Notes under the pieces: generated by a model
What the model saw: only the letters and a program-made list of their open reading frames with translations
What the model was told of the DNA's origin: nothing
The model's database searches: none
Part shown: in pieces, positions 44,097 to 61,672 of the stretch
How the letters are laid out: each line of letters opens with the position of its first letter
Position numbering within the stretch: position 1 is the first letter of the stretch
NCBI RefSeq assembly: GCF_031877795.1
Contig: NC_133954.1
Coordinates: 7,779,256 to 7,843,255 of the forward strand
DNA from: Strix aluco
Lineage: Eukaryota; Chordata; Aves; Strigiformes; Strigidae
DNA: 64,000 nucleotides
Direction of reading: 5' to 3'
Translations under genes and position numbers: made by a program

Positions 44097-44754
44097 CCCA
44101 CCAGCTCGACCATTGCCTCTGTCTTTCTTGTGGCTGCGAGGGGCAGGGCTGTGGGGCTGCTGGCTCAGCCTGGGCGCAGCTCTTAGGCCAAAGCAGAGCA
44201 CCAGAGCCTGGTCTGCCTAAACCAGGGTGATAACCCAGATGCTGTCGGGTTCCTGGTGCTCAGCAGGGATTGACCCGTTAATCGACGTTAAACGGCTGGA
44301 AACCCGCGTCAGAGCCGGCTAAGCCACTGCCGAAGGGATTTAGGACGCTCCTGGCCCAACGGCGGCTTAAACCAAGGCCGGGTCTTTGGGTCCGGATCCG
44401 CCAGCGCCCACGCCGGTCCGCGAACCCGAGACGAGGAGTCGTCGCTACACTATAACGCGTTGGGAGGCGGGGCGGAGCGCGCTTCCAGCCAATAGCAGCG
44501 CGCGTAGGCGAGAGTGTCAACCCGCGCGCCCAATCAGCGCCGGCAGCTGTGAGGGCGGGGGGGCCCCGCCGGTCTCTGCCCCGCCTCTCCCGCGCATGCG
44601 TAGTGAAGAGCCGGCGCCCCCGCACAAAATGGAGCCCGGCGGGGGCCGGGAGGGCGCACCCGGTGCTACCCCGTTTCCCTCCCGCTACCCCTCCCCGGTT
44701 CGTCCCGGTTACGCGGCTGCCACCCGCCGCGTTACCGGAGCGGCGGCGAAGGGC

Positions 44755-44759
44755 AAAAA
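44755..44759 (-). terminator. Pol III terminator of tRNA-Gln
   Basis: Five consecutive T on the minus strand, eight bases past the tRNA 3' end. Confidence 0.85.
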
Positions 44760-44766
44760 GAACACG

Positions 44767-44838
44767 AGGTCCCACCGAGATTTGAACTCGGATCGCTGGA
44801 TTCAAAGTCCAGAGTGCTAACCATTACACCATGGGACC
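44767..44838 (-). tRNA. tRNA-Gln (anticodon TTG)
   Basis: The minus strand gives a 72-nt cloverleaf. The acceptor pairs GGTCCCA with TGGGACC. The D arm carries the A-box region GTGTAATGGTTAGCAC. The anticodon stem is CTGGA/TCCAG with loop CTTTGAA, so the anticodon is TTG. The T arm carries the B box GTTCAAATC. A pol III terminator of five T (minus strand) follows at 44759-44755. There is no intron, and CCA is not encoded, as expected for a nuclear gene. From memory, a human tRNA-Gln-TTG also lies between B4GALNT2 and GNGT2, so this gene may belong to the conserved block. Confidence 0.96.
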
Positions 44839-45120
44839 GCTACGTGTACAACTCCGCGCCGCGCTCTCGGTCTATTTCTTCACTCACGGGTGAAACCGCG
44901 CCCCCCCCCCCCCCCCCCCCCCCCGTCTCCCGGTCTGGTCCGGTGTGTCCCCCCCCTCCCCCATCTCCGTGGGGACGGGGGTTCTGCTTCCCACCTCTCC
45001 GGTACCGCCGGTGCGGCGCGTCCGCGCACGCCGGGATTGGCCCCGCTCCGCTCCGCGCCCGGCCGTGGGGTGGGTTCGGGGGGGACCGTCCCGTGTTCCC
45101 CCACCACCACCACACCGTGG

Positions 45121-45208
45121 GCAGCCTCCGGACCCTCCCGGGTGGCTCAAGGGCACCGAGAGCGACCTGTCGGTGCCCTTGAGCCACCCGGGAGGGTCCG
45201 GAGGCTGC
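45121..45208. repeat. Perfect inverted repeat: 39-bp arms, 10-bp spacer
   Basis: Left arm 45121-45159 and right arm 45170-45208 are exact reverse complements; the spacer is gagcgacctg. Arms are GC-rich. Either strand's transcript would fold into a mismatch-free 39-bp stem. Confidence 0.97.
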
Positions 45209-45479
45209 AGCGCGGTTGGGGAGCAGCAGCGGTGCTGCACAGCTGCATCCCGGAGGCGGGGGGGGGGGGAGGGCGAAGCACTGCGGAGAGTCCATCCCCC
45301 CTCTCCCAGCACCCCCGGACACGAAAATTCTATTAATTATTCCTACAAACCCCTTTAAATCACGATACCGGCCCCATTTGGGTGCTACCGGCACCGACGA
45401 CAGGCCGTAGCATCCCCTGGGATAGCCCCGAGCTTCACTGCGGCCACCTCCCCTCCTCATCCCCAACTCTCAACAACCA

Positions 45480-45835
45480 TTTCCCCCCTTTCTTTCTTTT
45501 TTCCTCATTTCCCCCCTTCCTTTCTCCCTTCATCCCTCTATTTCCCCCTTCTTTCTCCCTTCATCCCTCTATTTCCCCCTTCCTTTCTCCCTTCATCCCT
45601 CTATTTCCCCCTTCCTTTCTCCCTTCATCCCTCTATTTCCCCCTTCTTTCTCCCTTTACCCCTCTATTTCCCCCTTCCTTACTCTATTTTTCCTAATTTC
45701 CCCCCCTTTCTCTATTTTAACTCAATTCCCCCTTCTTTCTCTATTTTTTCCTCTATTCCCTCCTTTATTTCTCTATTCCCCCCCTTTATTTCTATATTTC
45801 TTCCTCCCCCCCAACTCCATAAAAACACACAAAAC
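45480..45835. repeat. Pyrimidine-rich tandem repeat, 31-32 bp unit
   Basis: About six copies of a unit built as ttcatccctctatttccccc followed by cttctttctccc or cttcctttctccc, then a diverged C/T-rich tail to about 45.83 kb. The strand is almost free of purines except regular single A positions. Open frames across it are a by-product. Confidence 0.9.
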
Positions 45836-45868
45836 CAGTATAGGGTTTTTTTTGCTTGTTTGTTGTTT

Positions 45869-45874
45869 TTTATT
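45869..45874 (-). terminator. IGF2BP1: IGF2BP1 distal poly(A) signal candidate
   Basis: Minus-strand AATAAA, the first canonical hexamer downstream of the last let-7 seed match. It lies in a low-complexity AT stretch, so support is modest. Confidence 0.35.
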
Positions 45875-46739
45875 ATTATTATTTTTAAAAATGAAACAGT
45901 GGAGTAAAGCGGTTTGTGGCAAAAAAAAAAAAAAAAAAAAAAGGCTGGAAGAGAAATGGAGCCCACGTCCATCCGTAATCCCAACTCCACATCCAAGCCA
46001 ACAAACTGCCTCACGCGAGGGGACAAGGGAAGAACATGGATTAGAAGAGGCAAGGAAGAGAGGGAGGGGGAAAGGGCAAAAAGAAACAAATCAGCTGAAA
46101 AGAGGAAAAACAATATCATTACTGGAAAGTACAATTTTTTTTCTGAATAGCCTGAAATTGTATTGGGGCAGCTGCCGGGAGAAGCAGCACCCTCGGGTGC
46201 ACCCATCCAGTGGATGAGGAGGTGCTGGGTGCTCCCGGAGGCAGGGTGCAGAGTGACACAGCACCCCAAATTCAGCTCAATCACCCCCCTCATGCTGCCA
46301 TCAACCCGCTGCTGCAGTCCTGCCCCAAAAAGCTGCTGGAAAAAAAAAAAACAAACCCAACAACCATCGACTGCAATTCCACCAGCAAAAACCAGGGTTC
46401 AGCCCCACCGGGCTGGGGAAGCGAGGAGGATGGAGGTGTACTGCTGATGAAAGAAGTAAATATCCAGGTTCAAAAGGAAAAAAAAAAAAAAAAGTCATGG
46501 AAGATTGAGCATTCAAAAAAAAAAAAAAAAAAGAAATCAGTCACAACCAAACATTTCGGACTGCTGAGGTCTGGAGCTTTTACAACTAATGACCACTTTA
46601 AAGTGAAAAGAAAGCCCATAAATTCTATTTTTAAAGAACATTTTTCTTTGGAAAAAAGAAGAGTAATTTTTTTTTTTTTTTCCCCTAAACTACAGCATGT
46701 GGAGTTGCCACTACCTAGTTTTTAATCTATTGTCGCTAA

Positions 46740-46746
46740 GAGGTAG
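46740..46746 (-). promoter_or_regulatory. IGF2BP1: let-7 seed site (7-mer)
   Basis: Minus strand CTACCTC, complementary to let-7 positions 2-8. Confidence 0.55.
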
Positions 46747-47921
46747 ATAAACAAAAATGAATTGGTTATATATAAGGTCGTGCCCCCGGGTTTGACGTGC
46801 GGTGAAGCTGAGGGACTCCACGGGCACCGGCCGCTTGGGGCTCTCAGGAAATCTTGGGCTTCACGGGGGGTTTCGCCTCCTCTGGAGCCACCCTAAAATT
46901 TGCCGGGTTTCGGTTCGGCCGCAGGAACCGACGGAGGCGGCAGTGACGCGGGGGGAGTCGCAGTTTAGGGCCAGATTTCCTCCTGAAGTCAAGGAATTTG
47001 ATCCCGAGATTAATCCAGACGCGCTTCGAACGAACCGACGCAATTAACTGCTGGGTAACAAACACTCACACCAATTATGGCCATTTTAAGGATTACTTTC
47101 TGCCCTGATTCCGGTCAATCCCATCAATTTCCTGGGATGATCTGCCAACAGCGATGGGAGAGCCCGGCGAGCCCAGCGCCATCCCCTGCCTCTCGTCCCT
47201 GCCGCGGGCAGTTCTGCTGGGCTCGTGCTCCGGATCAGCCCTTCCCACCCCAAAATATCGGCGAACTCCTTCCTGCTGGATTAAGCGTTGCTTTGCAGAG
47301 ACCATTTCCCAAACTGGTCCATAAAAAAAAAAAAAAAAAAAATGGCTTCAGTTCTGTCGTACATCCCAACTCCTGGGGCTTAAATTATTAATTTTTTTTT
47401 TTTAATTTTTTTTTTTTTTTAAGCAAAAAATCCCTTTCGCTGTTAGCTCGGGCTGATCCGCAGCACCCAAATACTATCCACAGTTCATAACCCACCGCTC
47501 TGCCGTGCCGGCGGGGACGAGCTGCTGCCGGGGTCTGGCAGAGCATCCCCCCCCGCTGCCGCGCCCCGCCGCCGCTCAGAGAGGTATTCAACAAAAAACT
47601 AAAGAATTCTGTAACGTACAGTAAAGCAGCAGGGATCAAATGCACACCGCAGTCAGCCCGGGGCTGACTTTTGGGTCTGACTCAGTCACTATCCCATCCC
47701 GCCGCCCTTCTGGCATCCTCCAGAGCCTTCCTCCTCGGCTCTCCTCATCCTCCTCCACCACACAGCTCTCCCTAACCGCAGGGCATAAAGCCGGGATGCC
47801 AAAACTGCCTCCCCACCAGCTGGGAGGGTCTCTGCTGAGCTCGGGGGTGCCAGAGGCCGGATCCTGCCATGGGGGGTGGTGAGGGACCCCCGCTCTGTCC
47901 CTCGGGGCTCCCTGTCAGCTC

Positions 47922-47929
47922 TGAGGTAG
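47922..47929 (-). promoter_or_regulatory. IGF2BP1: let-7 seed site (8-mer)
   Basis: Minus strand CTACCTCA, the full 8-mer let-7 target. Confidence 0.6.
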
Positions 47930-49354
47930 TTTGCACGTGTACGTTTCCAGCTCGCAGCACCTGCACGGTCTCCAAAAAAATTCATGATTTAAGAGCCTCT
48001 GGCTGGTTTTGCTCTGCTCTGGATCTCATCCACAATCACAAATGAGTTAAAAAAAAAGAAATTAAATTTAAAAAAAGAAAAATAAAAAATCAAACAAAAA
48101 TAAGAAGAAAGGCTTATTCAACCGAATGGGGACGCATCTCTCTCTTCCCCACGCGCTGCCCATGTGGAGCTGCCGTTGGGCTTCCCGAATTAATTCTAAG
48201 CCTTGAACAATTATTGCCAAGCACCCGCTCCCAGGCCGCTTCCCGGCCCGTGGCCACCCACCTCCGACCAGCAGATCAAAGCCTCCCGAGCTCAAGCACT
48301 GCTCGTCCCCACTGCCCCATCGCTGCTTCCAGCTCCCAAAGCAAATCCATAGCCAAATCCTGCACCCTCCGGCCCGGAAAGACCACAGCTGGACTCGGCA
48401 CGGCACGGCCCGAGTGGCTGCCAGGAGCCAGCGCGTTAGGAGGATGCTTAAATATTTCTGTGCCCTCTCAGGAGAATATGCGTTTCACAGGATCACACCG
48501 ATTTCATCCAAACGAAAGAAAAAGCTACAACGGAAAAAAAAGAAATTAAAAACGACCGAAAGAAAAAAAATAATAATCGGAACCCAAAAAAAACCAACCC
48601 TCGGTTACTAAATTCTCCGAAAATAAGAAAGTTCCAAAGATATCAAAAGCCTATGTTGTGTGGACCAGCAGGGGACAGGGAGGGAAGACCTACATCAATA
48701 AAAAGAAATTAAATTAAAGAAATGTCTTCAACTGTCTTATAGCAAGTCTGCGTTTCTGATCTTTTTTTCAGTCTAGAAAACACTCAAAATAGGTGGAGCT
48801 AGAAATTAATATTTTTTTTTTTCTGGCACTGATTAACTATCTGACTAACTTTTACTGCTTTCTTCTTTTTTTTTTTTTTTTTTTTAGTGCACTAAAAAAA
48901 ATAAAAACAAACCCAAAACCTAATGCCCAGGAAACAAAAAAAACGTAGCTTAGAGGCAGTTTCTTTTCAGTATTTACAATGGATTTTCCTCTAGTTTGAC
49001 TCCGTAAAACCCTTCCACGCTTGTCAGCCAGGTCAGGCTGCAGGGAGGGAACGTGGCCCCAGCACCGCTGCTGAGCCCCCAGATGCTCTTAGCGGCTGAG
49101 AAAGCGTTCAGAGCTTGGAAGAGAAGAAACATTAGCTGGGATTTTGGGATTTTTTTTTTTTCCTTTTTCTCTTTTTCTCCAGCTGAATAGCAAAAGAAGA
49201 CTCTGATAGCATTAAAACGAGGCGAACCCCCAAATCCAAGTCTCTCCGTAACGCCGCGGCGGCTCGTTGCGGTGATGCTTTGCACGGGACACGGCACCGA
49301 GGAGCGCAAAGTGCTTCCAAAGACGGGAATTTGTTCATCCTCACCCCAGCCCTG

Positions 49355-49362
49355 TGAGGTAG
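49355..49362 (-). promoter_or_regulatory. IGF2BP1: let-7 seed site (8-mer)
   Basis: Minus strand CTACCTCA, full 8-mer. Confidence 0.6.
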
Positions 49363-51123
49363 GAGAGCAGCATCACCCCCAGGGGGGAAACTGAGGCCTG
49401 GAGAAGTGCTTTGCTTAGCGTCCTTTCCTTTTTGCCCGTGGCAGGAGAGGCAGCCAGCCGCACAAGCTCTGCCTGCTCGCTGCCTGCAACTCCTCCCCGG
49501 CACGACCCAGCGAGCAGAAACCCATTTTACCCTGTTCCCCAATCCTGCCTGGAGGCTCCCTACGTCCCCCTGCTCCAACTTAAACGCTCCGCATCCTTCC
49601 TCACCACACGGACAAGGATGTTTCAGGACAGCAGCTGATCCCCTCTGCATCCCAGGATGGGGCAGGGCTGAGGCTGCTCCTTGCTCACGGAGGGAAAAAA
49701 AAAAAATTAAAATGAAAAAAAAAAAAATTATTTCTGCTAGGATAAAAGCACGGCAGAGAGGAGCTGACGGCATCTCTCACCCCTCCACAAGGATGTTCCC
49801 CCTAAATTACCTTTTATTCTGGCACAAAGAGAGCGGCTAGAAGAGCTACTGCGGGGCCAGGGATCCTTCCTGCTTGCTTTTGGGGTTCACTAGAGCTTTT
49901 TTTTTTTTCCTGCTTATTCGTTCCAGGCCTGATCCACGGCTCGCTCGCGTCTCCTGCCACCCATCTCACCAACCAGCCGCGCTGGGGATCCTGTTTTATC
50001 CCGCTCTCGCTCTTCCCAGCTCAGCTTGGCTCCGGAGAAAGATGGGAGATGCTTGGAGGCGTCTTCCTTACTGCAAATCACTTTATATAAATAATTTCCC
50101 TTGGGAAAACAAAGAGATTTCCCCCCCCCAGAAAAAGCATCGATCGCTCCTACGTTACAGCAGCGGGACCAGCTTGGGGGTGGGAAAAAGCATCAAAGGT
50201 TTCCCCTGAATCATCAGATTTTTAGGTCAAGATCTTCTCACTGCAACAACCAGATCAACAGGACTGGGGGTGCTTGGGGTGGGATTTGTTGGGGTTTTTT
50301 TATCCCTCAATGATACAGTTTGAACCAGTTATCAAAAATGCTTGCTGTTGGAAAAAGACAATTATAATCACCGATGTCTGAATACACTGTTCTGTGCAAG
50401 GCTGGGAAAAAAAAAAAAAGTAGAGAGCCAGAGATTTCAAGTAATAAGAAACCATTTTTCCTAGGACAAATATCAGACTTCCTTAAAAAAAAAAAAAAAA
50501 AAATTTAAAAATAAGGAAAACCCCACAGAAGCCCCTCTCCCACGGCCCTGAGGGGCAGGAGCTGCCAGCCGGGTGCTGCCAAGCCCTGATTTTGCTCCTT
50601 TGACCCCAAATTTATGGAAAGAAAAAGGGTCGGTGCTTCCCTACCGCCAGCGATGGGCCGGAACCCATGCTCCTCACCCACCCCAAATATTTTGGTGGGG
50701 CGGCGGGATGGGGATGGCAGCGCCCGCTGCTCCCAAATTCACTTTACCACCACCGAATTTCTTGTATTTTTTAACTATCATTCAAGCAAGGGTCGTTTTC
50801 CTGCAGGTATGGTGAAAAATAGCAAGATGGGACTTAAAAAAAAAAAACAGCCCACGGACCTTTTAGAGCGGGCAGAGAGGTTCAGGCCCGTCGGTCCTCA
50901 GGGTTCATTCATCCTCTCTCTCCTCGATGTGCGTTTATATAAAAAAAAATTGGCTCCCATTAATTTCTCTCTCTCTCCTTCTCACTTTTTTTTTTTTTTA
51001 ATTGCTTATCCTCGGTAAAACGGAGGCAAATCTCTGTAAAATATTTAACAGCATCATAGTGGAGAAGATGGTTTGAAACTGCCTCCGTGGCAACACAGGA
51101 GGCCGATTCGTTTGGGTTCTGGG

Positions 51124-51155
<32 letters not shown>

Positions 51156-51776
51156 GGCTTGCAAGTGTTTGAAAAAAAAAAATCGCCTGAGCTGGTGTGG
51201 TTTAAATACCAGCAAACCCCGTGTACCCCACTTTGCATAGTCAACGCTGCCTAGGAGTCCGTCCTCACATCCCCGGGAGTGGAAGATTTCTGATCCCAAA
51301 GCTCTTTCATCATTTGATTTCTCACTGGAGTTGGATTGAGAAAGGCCTTTCAGCCAGTAGCAGGTTTTGGTTGGGTTTTTTGAAAAATTCAATTTAAAAA
51401 AAGAAAAAAAGAAAAAAAGAAAGAAATTCAGGGGTTTTTTCCCCAATTGAAAAAAGTTGGTGGGCTCCAATTTGTCCAAGGTCTCGAAGAGTCGCGACAT
51501 CTGACAGCTCTTGCGTTGTGGTGAAATTCATTAACTGGCTTGAAAAGGCCAAAAAAAAAAAAAAAAAAAGAAGCTGCTGCCATCTTTTCCACTATGTCTG
51601 AAATTCCTGTCGTTCTCCATAGAGAGCTCATAACACTTGGTTACCTGCACATAACTCCTGGCTCATAAGAAATTATGAAACTTAACTTCTCTTTTCATTA
51701 AAAAAATAAAATATTCAAGACTATCAGCTTTTATATAAAATATCAGCAAGCCCAAAAAAAAAAAAAAATCAATTGC

Positions 51777-51802
51777 TGAGGTAACTTCATACCTTGAGGT
51801 AG
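51777..51802 (-). promoter_or_regulatory. IGF2BP1: Paired let-7 seed sites
   Basis: Minus-strand 8-mer CTACCTCA (51802-51795) and 7-mer TACCTCA (51783-51777), starts 19 bases apart on the transcript. This is close to the spacing at which neighbouring miRNA sites cooperate. Confidence 0.6.
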
Positions 51803-53633
51803 CTTTTTTTTTTTTCTTTTCTCTTCTTTTTTTTTTTTTCTTTTTTTTTCTCTCATTGCTCAAACACACAGCAATACCTGGCCTTCCCCCACATCGCCCT
51901 GTTGTTGCAATGGTTTAAAGGACAGTAACTGCTGCCATGTTCCCTTATCAATGAACCACCCGCCTTCCTGATGCTGCATGAACTGAATTTCAAGCCGGGT
52001 TTGGCTTTGGAGGATGCGCCCAGGAAAACGCCTGCTCGAGCGGAAGGGCTGGTCTCCACTTCAGAAAATAAACGGGTAAAAACATCAGTGCGAGGTTCGT
52101 CCCAAATTCCCTCCTTTTAGCCTCAAATTGATTCACCCAGGGGTTGCTCCCGGGTCTCCTGCCACCTGGTGGGTGCAGGATCCAGCATCATCCCTCAGAT
52201 TAATCCCAATCATCCCCCCCCTCAGATGAATCCCAATTTTGCTTTTCCACCTTCCCGCCCCAATTTGCAGGAAAATCAGCGTAAATCCACATTTCAGATG
52301 CATTTGCAGAAAAAAAAAAAAAAAAAAAAAAAAATGCAGCACGGGGGCTGCCCCAGCTCCACCATGGAGACAAGACCTTCCCCTGCCTGGAAGAGGCGAT
52401 GGCAGCAGTTACTGTCCCTTCCAAATACTCAATATTAAAAACAAATCATTAAAATATATCTAAAATATAAAATCCACATAAGAGTGACGGGAATCAGTAA
52501 CCATATTACATTCGTTTGACGTATATATTTGGTATCGTCTCATGAGAACAATTATTCTTACTGCAGAAAGGAGGGTGGTGGTTGGTGTTTGTTTTTTTTA
52601 AATAACAAAAAAAATATCTTTATAAGCTAATAAAAATGTGCCAAATTTCAGGAATATTTTTTTCCCCACCTAGAGAGATTTGGAGCGGGGGCGGGGGGGG
52701 GGAGTAAGACACAAACAGCCCCAGGGGAGTTCATGTGAGCTGGCACCTCCCCAGTTTGCTAATAAATATATTCCCTGGGTGTTTTCAGGAAAAAAAAAAA
52801 CAAAAAAAAAAAACAAACCACCCTGTATTCCCCCACGGCTGAGCCCCTGGAGGCTCCGAGCCCCTGGAGGCTCCGATGGGACTTCAGGGCACAAACCTCC
52901 CGCTCTGGGTGGGGAAACTGAGGCTGAGGGCAGCTGGCAGGGGACGTGGCAAAGGAGTTGGGCACAAAACCAGCCCCGGATCAGCGGCAAAGCCAAGTCC
53001 CCTGCGGCTGGGCATCGCTGCGCTGCACCCCTCAGCCCCTCCGGCTCCCTCCCGACCCCCCAAACCATTCTGCATGCATTTAATTCCCATAATCTGATTA
53101 TTAAAGAGATGAAGATTAATTCAATGTTTCCTACCAAGCAGGGGTTTCTTTGCCTTTTTTTTTTTTTTTTTTTTTTTTGGTGGTGGTTTATTGCTGTTGC
53201 TTGAAAGGAGGAGGGAAAAGCAAAAGCCCTTCCCTCACCCCTTCCCTTCCCCAGACAGTTTGCCTCGTCTCTAGGACGGGTCGTCACCTCCGCAGCGGAG
53301 ATCACTGAGAAAAATGGTCGCATGTCCCGCTTCTGCCATTATTTCATAGGCTTCAAAAAAAAAAAAAAAAAATTTAAAAAAAAAAAGTCTTTCTTTAAAC
53401 TAACCTAAAATGAAAAGAAACATTCAAACAACTGAAAGAAAAAAAAATAATCATCCTGGAAAATAGAGGTGCTCTCCTGGCTTCTAAGGCTTTACAAGGC
53501 ACTGCACTGCAGGCAGCATAGGCAGGAGGAATCCTGCCCTCCCACCTGCCTGCCGGTGGTTCCGAGACTGGAGCGGTACAGAGCTCCCAAGGGACACAAA
53601 TCCATTTGGTGTTAAGGTGGGGGGGGTTTTTTA

Positions 53634-53635
<2 letters not shown>

Positions 53636-53674
<39 letters not shown>

Positions 53675-53773
53675 CCACAATGGATCTTGTTACCAACAGG
53701 GGGTTGGCAAGAATCCCCTGGAATTTCTCTTAAAAAAAAAATTAAAACTGAAAAAAAAAAAAAAAAAAAAAAA
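53636..53773. repeat. IGF2BP1: T37 and A23 homopolymers 77 bases apart
   Basis: Plus-strand T run at 53636-53672 and A run at 53751-53773, within the 3'UTR. On the transcript this is U23, then A37. Other runs nearby: T30 at 54079-54108, T24 at 53155-53178, A25 at 52310-52334 and A22 at 45921-45942. Confidence 0.9.
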
Positions 53774-54074
53774 TCAAAATTAAATGCTCCAAAAGGCTTA
53801 ACGTCGCTCTGGGAATATCCACCAGCCGCGGGGAGGGAGGGAGCGAGGGGTCGGGGAGACGCAGCCACCGGGCACCTCAGCTGGGACAGGACCTCCAGAG
53901 GCTACTTAAATGAGAGGGCAAATGCTGCAGCCGTGAGAGGGGACCCAGCGCCGCGGTGGCCGCGGCTTCGTCACACCATCATCCCTGGGCACCCGGCGCC
54001 GCGCTGCCGGCGCGTTGCAGCACCTCTCGCTTCATTTAAGTAGCTGTCCTGGCACGTGGAGCTAAAAACGGATC

Positions 54075-54113
<39 letters not shown>

Positions 54114-54262
54114 AGCCATCTACCTTGGAAGCCAATCAAACTGCCTTTTAATCTCGATCGGTTAATGAAAAAATTAGCATCTGTCTACGGTAACTGATTC
54201 CCAGCCACTCTTAAGCCCGGCATTGGCTTGTTCCGCTTTTCACGTTGGTGTCGGTGCTGCTC

Positions 54263-61672
<7,410 letters not shown>

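Larger units (their letters stand above)
44300..45420. promoter_or_regulatory. CpG island with CCAAT and NRF1 sites around a tRNA gene
   Basis: CpG-dense block with two CCAAT boxes (44489-44493, 44530-44534), the NRF1 palindrome GCGCATGCG (44592-44600), and several GC-box-like motifs. These are typical of a housekeeping pol II promoter, yet no protein exon starts here that I can recognise. The island holds tRNA-Gln, a C24 run (44901-44924) and a perfect hairpin. It could be an open island kept by the pol III gene, or the promoter of an unannotated non-coding transcript. Confidence 0.6.
45869..54262 (-). other. IGF2BP1: IGF2BP1 3'UTR, long (distal end inferred)
   Basis: Continuous sequence after the IGF2BP1 stop with no other gene. 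On the minus strand it carries let-7-type seed matches at 46740-46746, 47922-47929, 49355-49362, 51777-51783 and 51795-51802. The human IGF2BP1 3'UTR is likewise several kb long and a known let-7 target, so the UTR reaches at least to 46.7 kb. AATAAA (minus) at 45869-45874 is the proposed end. Many long homopolymers (A and T, up to 37 nt) and a TA run at about 51124-51156 lie inside. Confidence 0.65.

Noticed and set aside
44386-44820. 144-codon open frame in the second CpG island
   Set aside because: It runs antisense through the tRNA-Gln gene and has only compositional Pro/Arg/Ala bias.
44840-45466. 208-codon minus-strand frame rich in Gly and Pro
   Set aside because: It is explained by the C24 run, CpG richness and the perfect inverted repeat, which reads alike on both strands.
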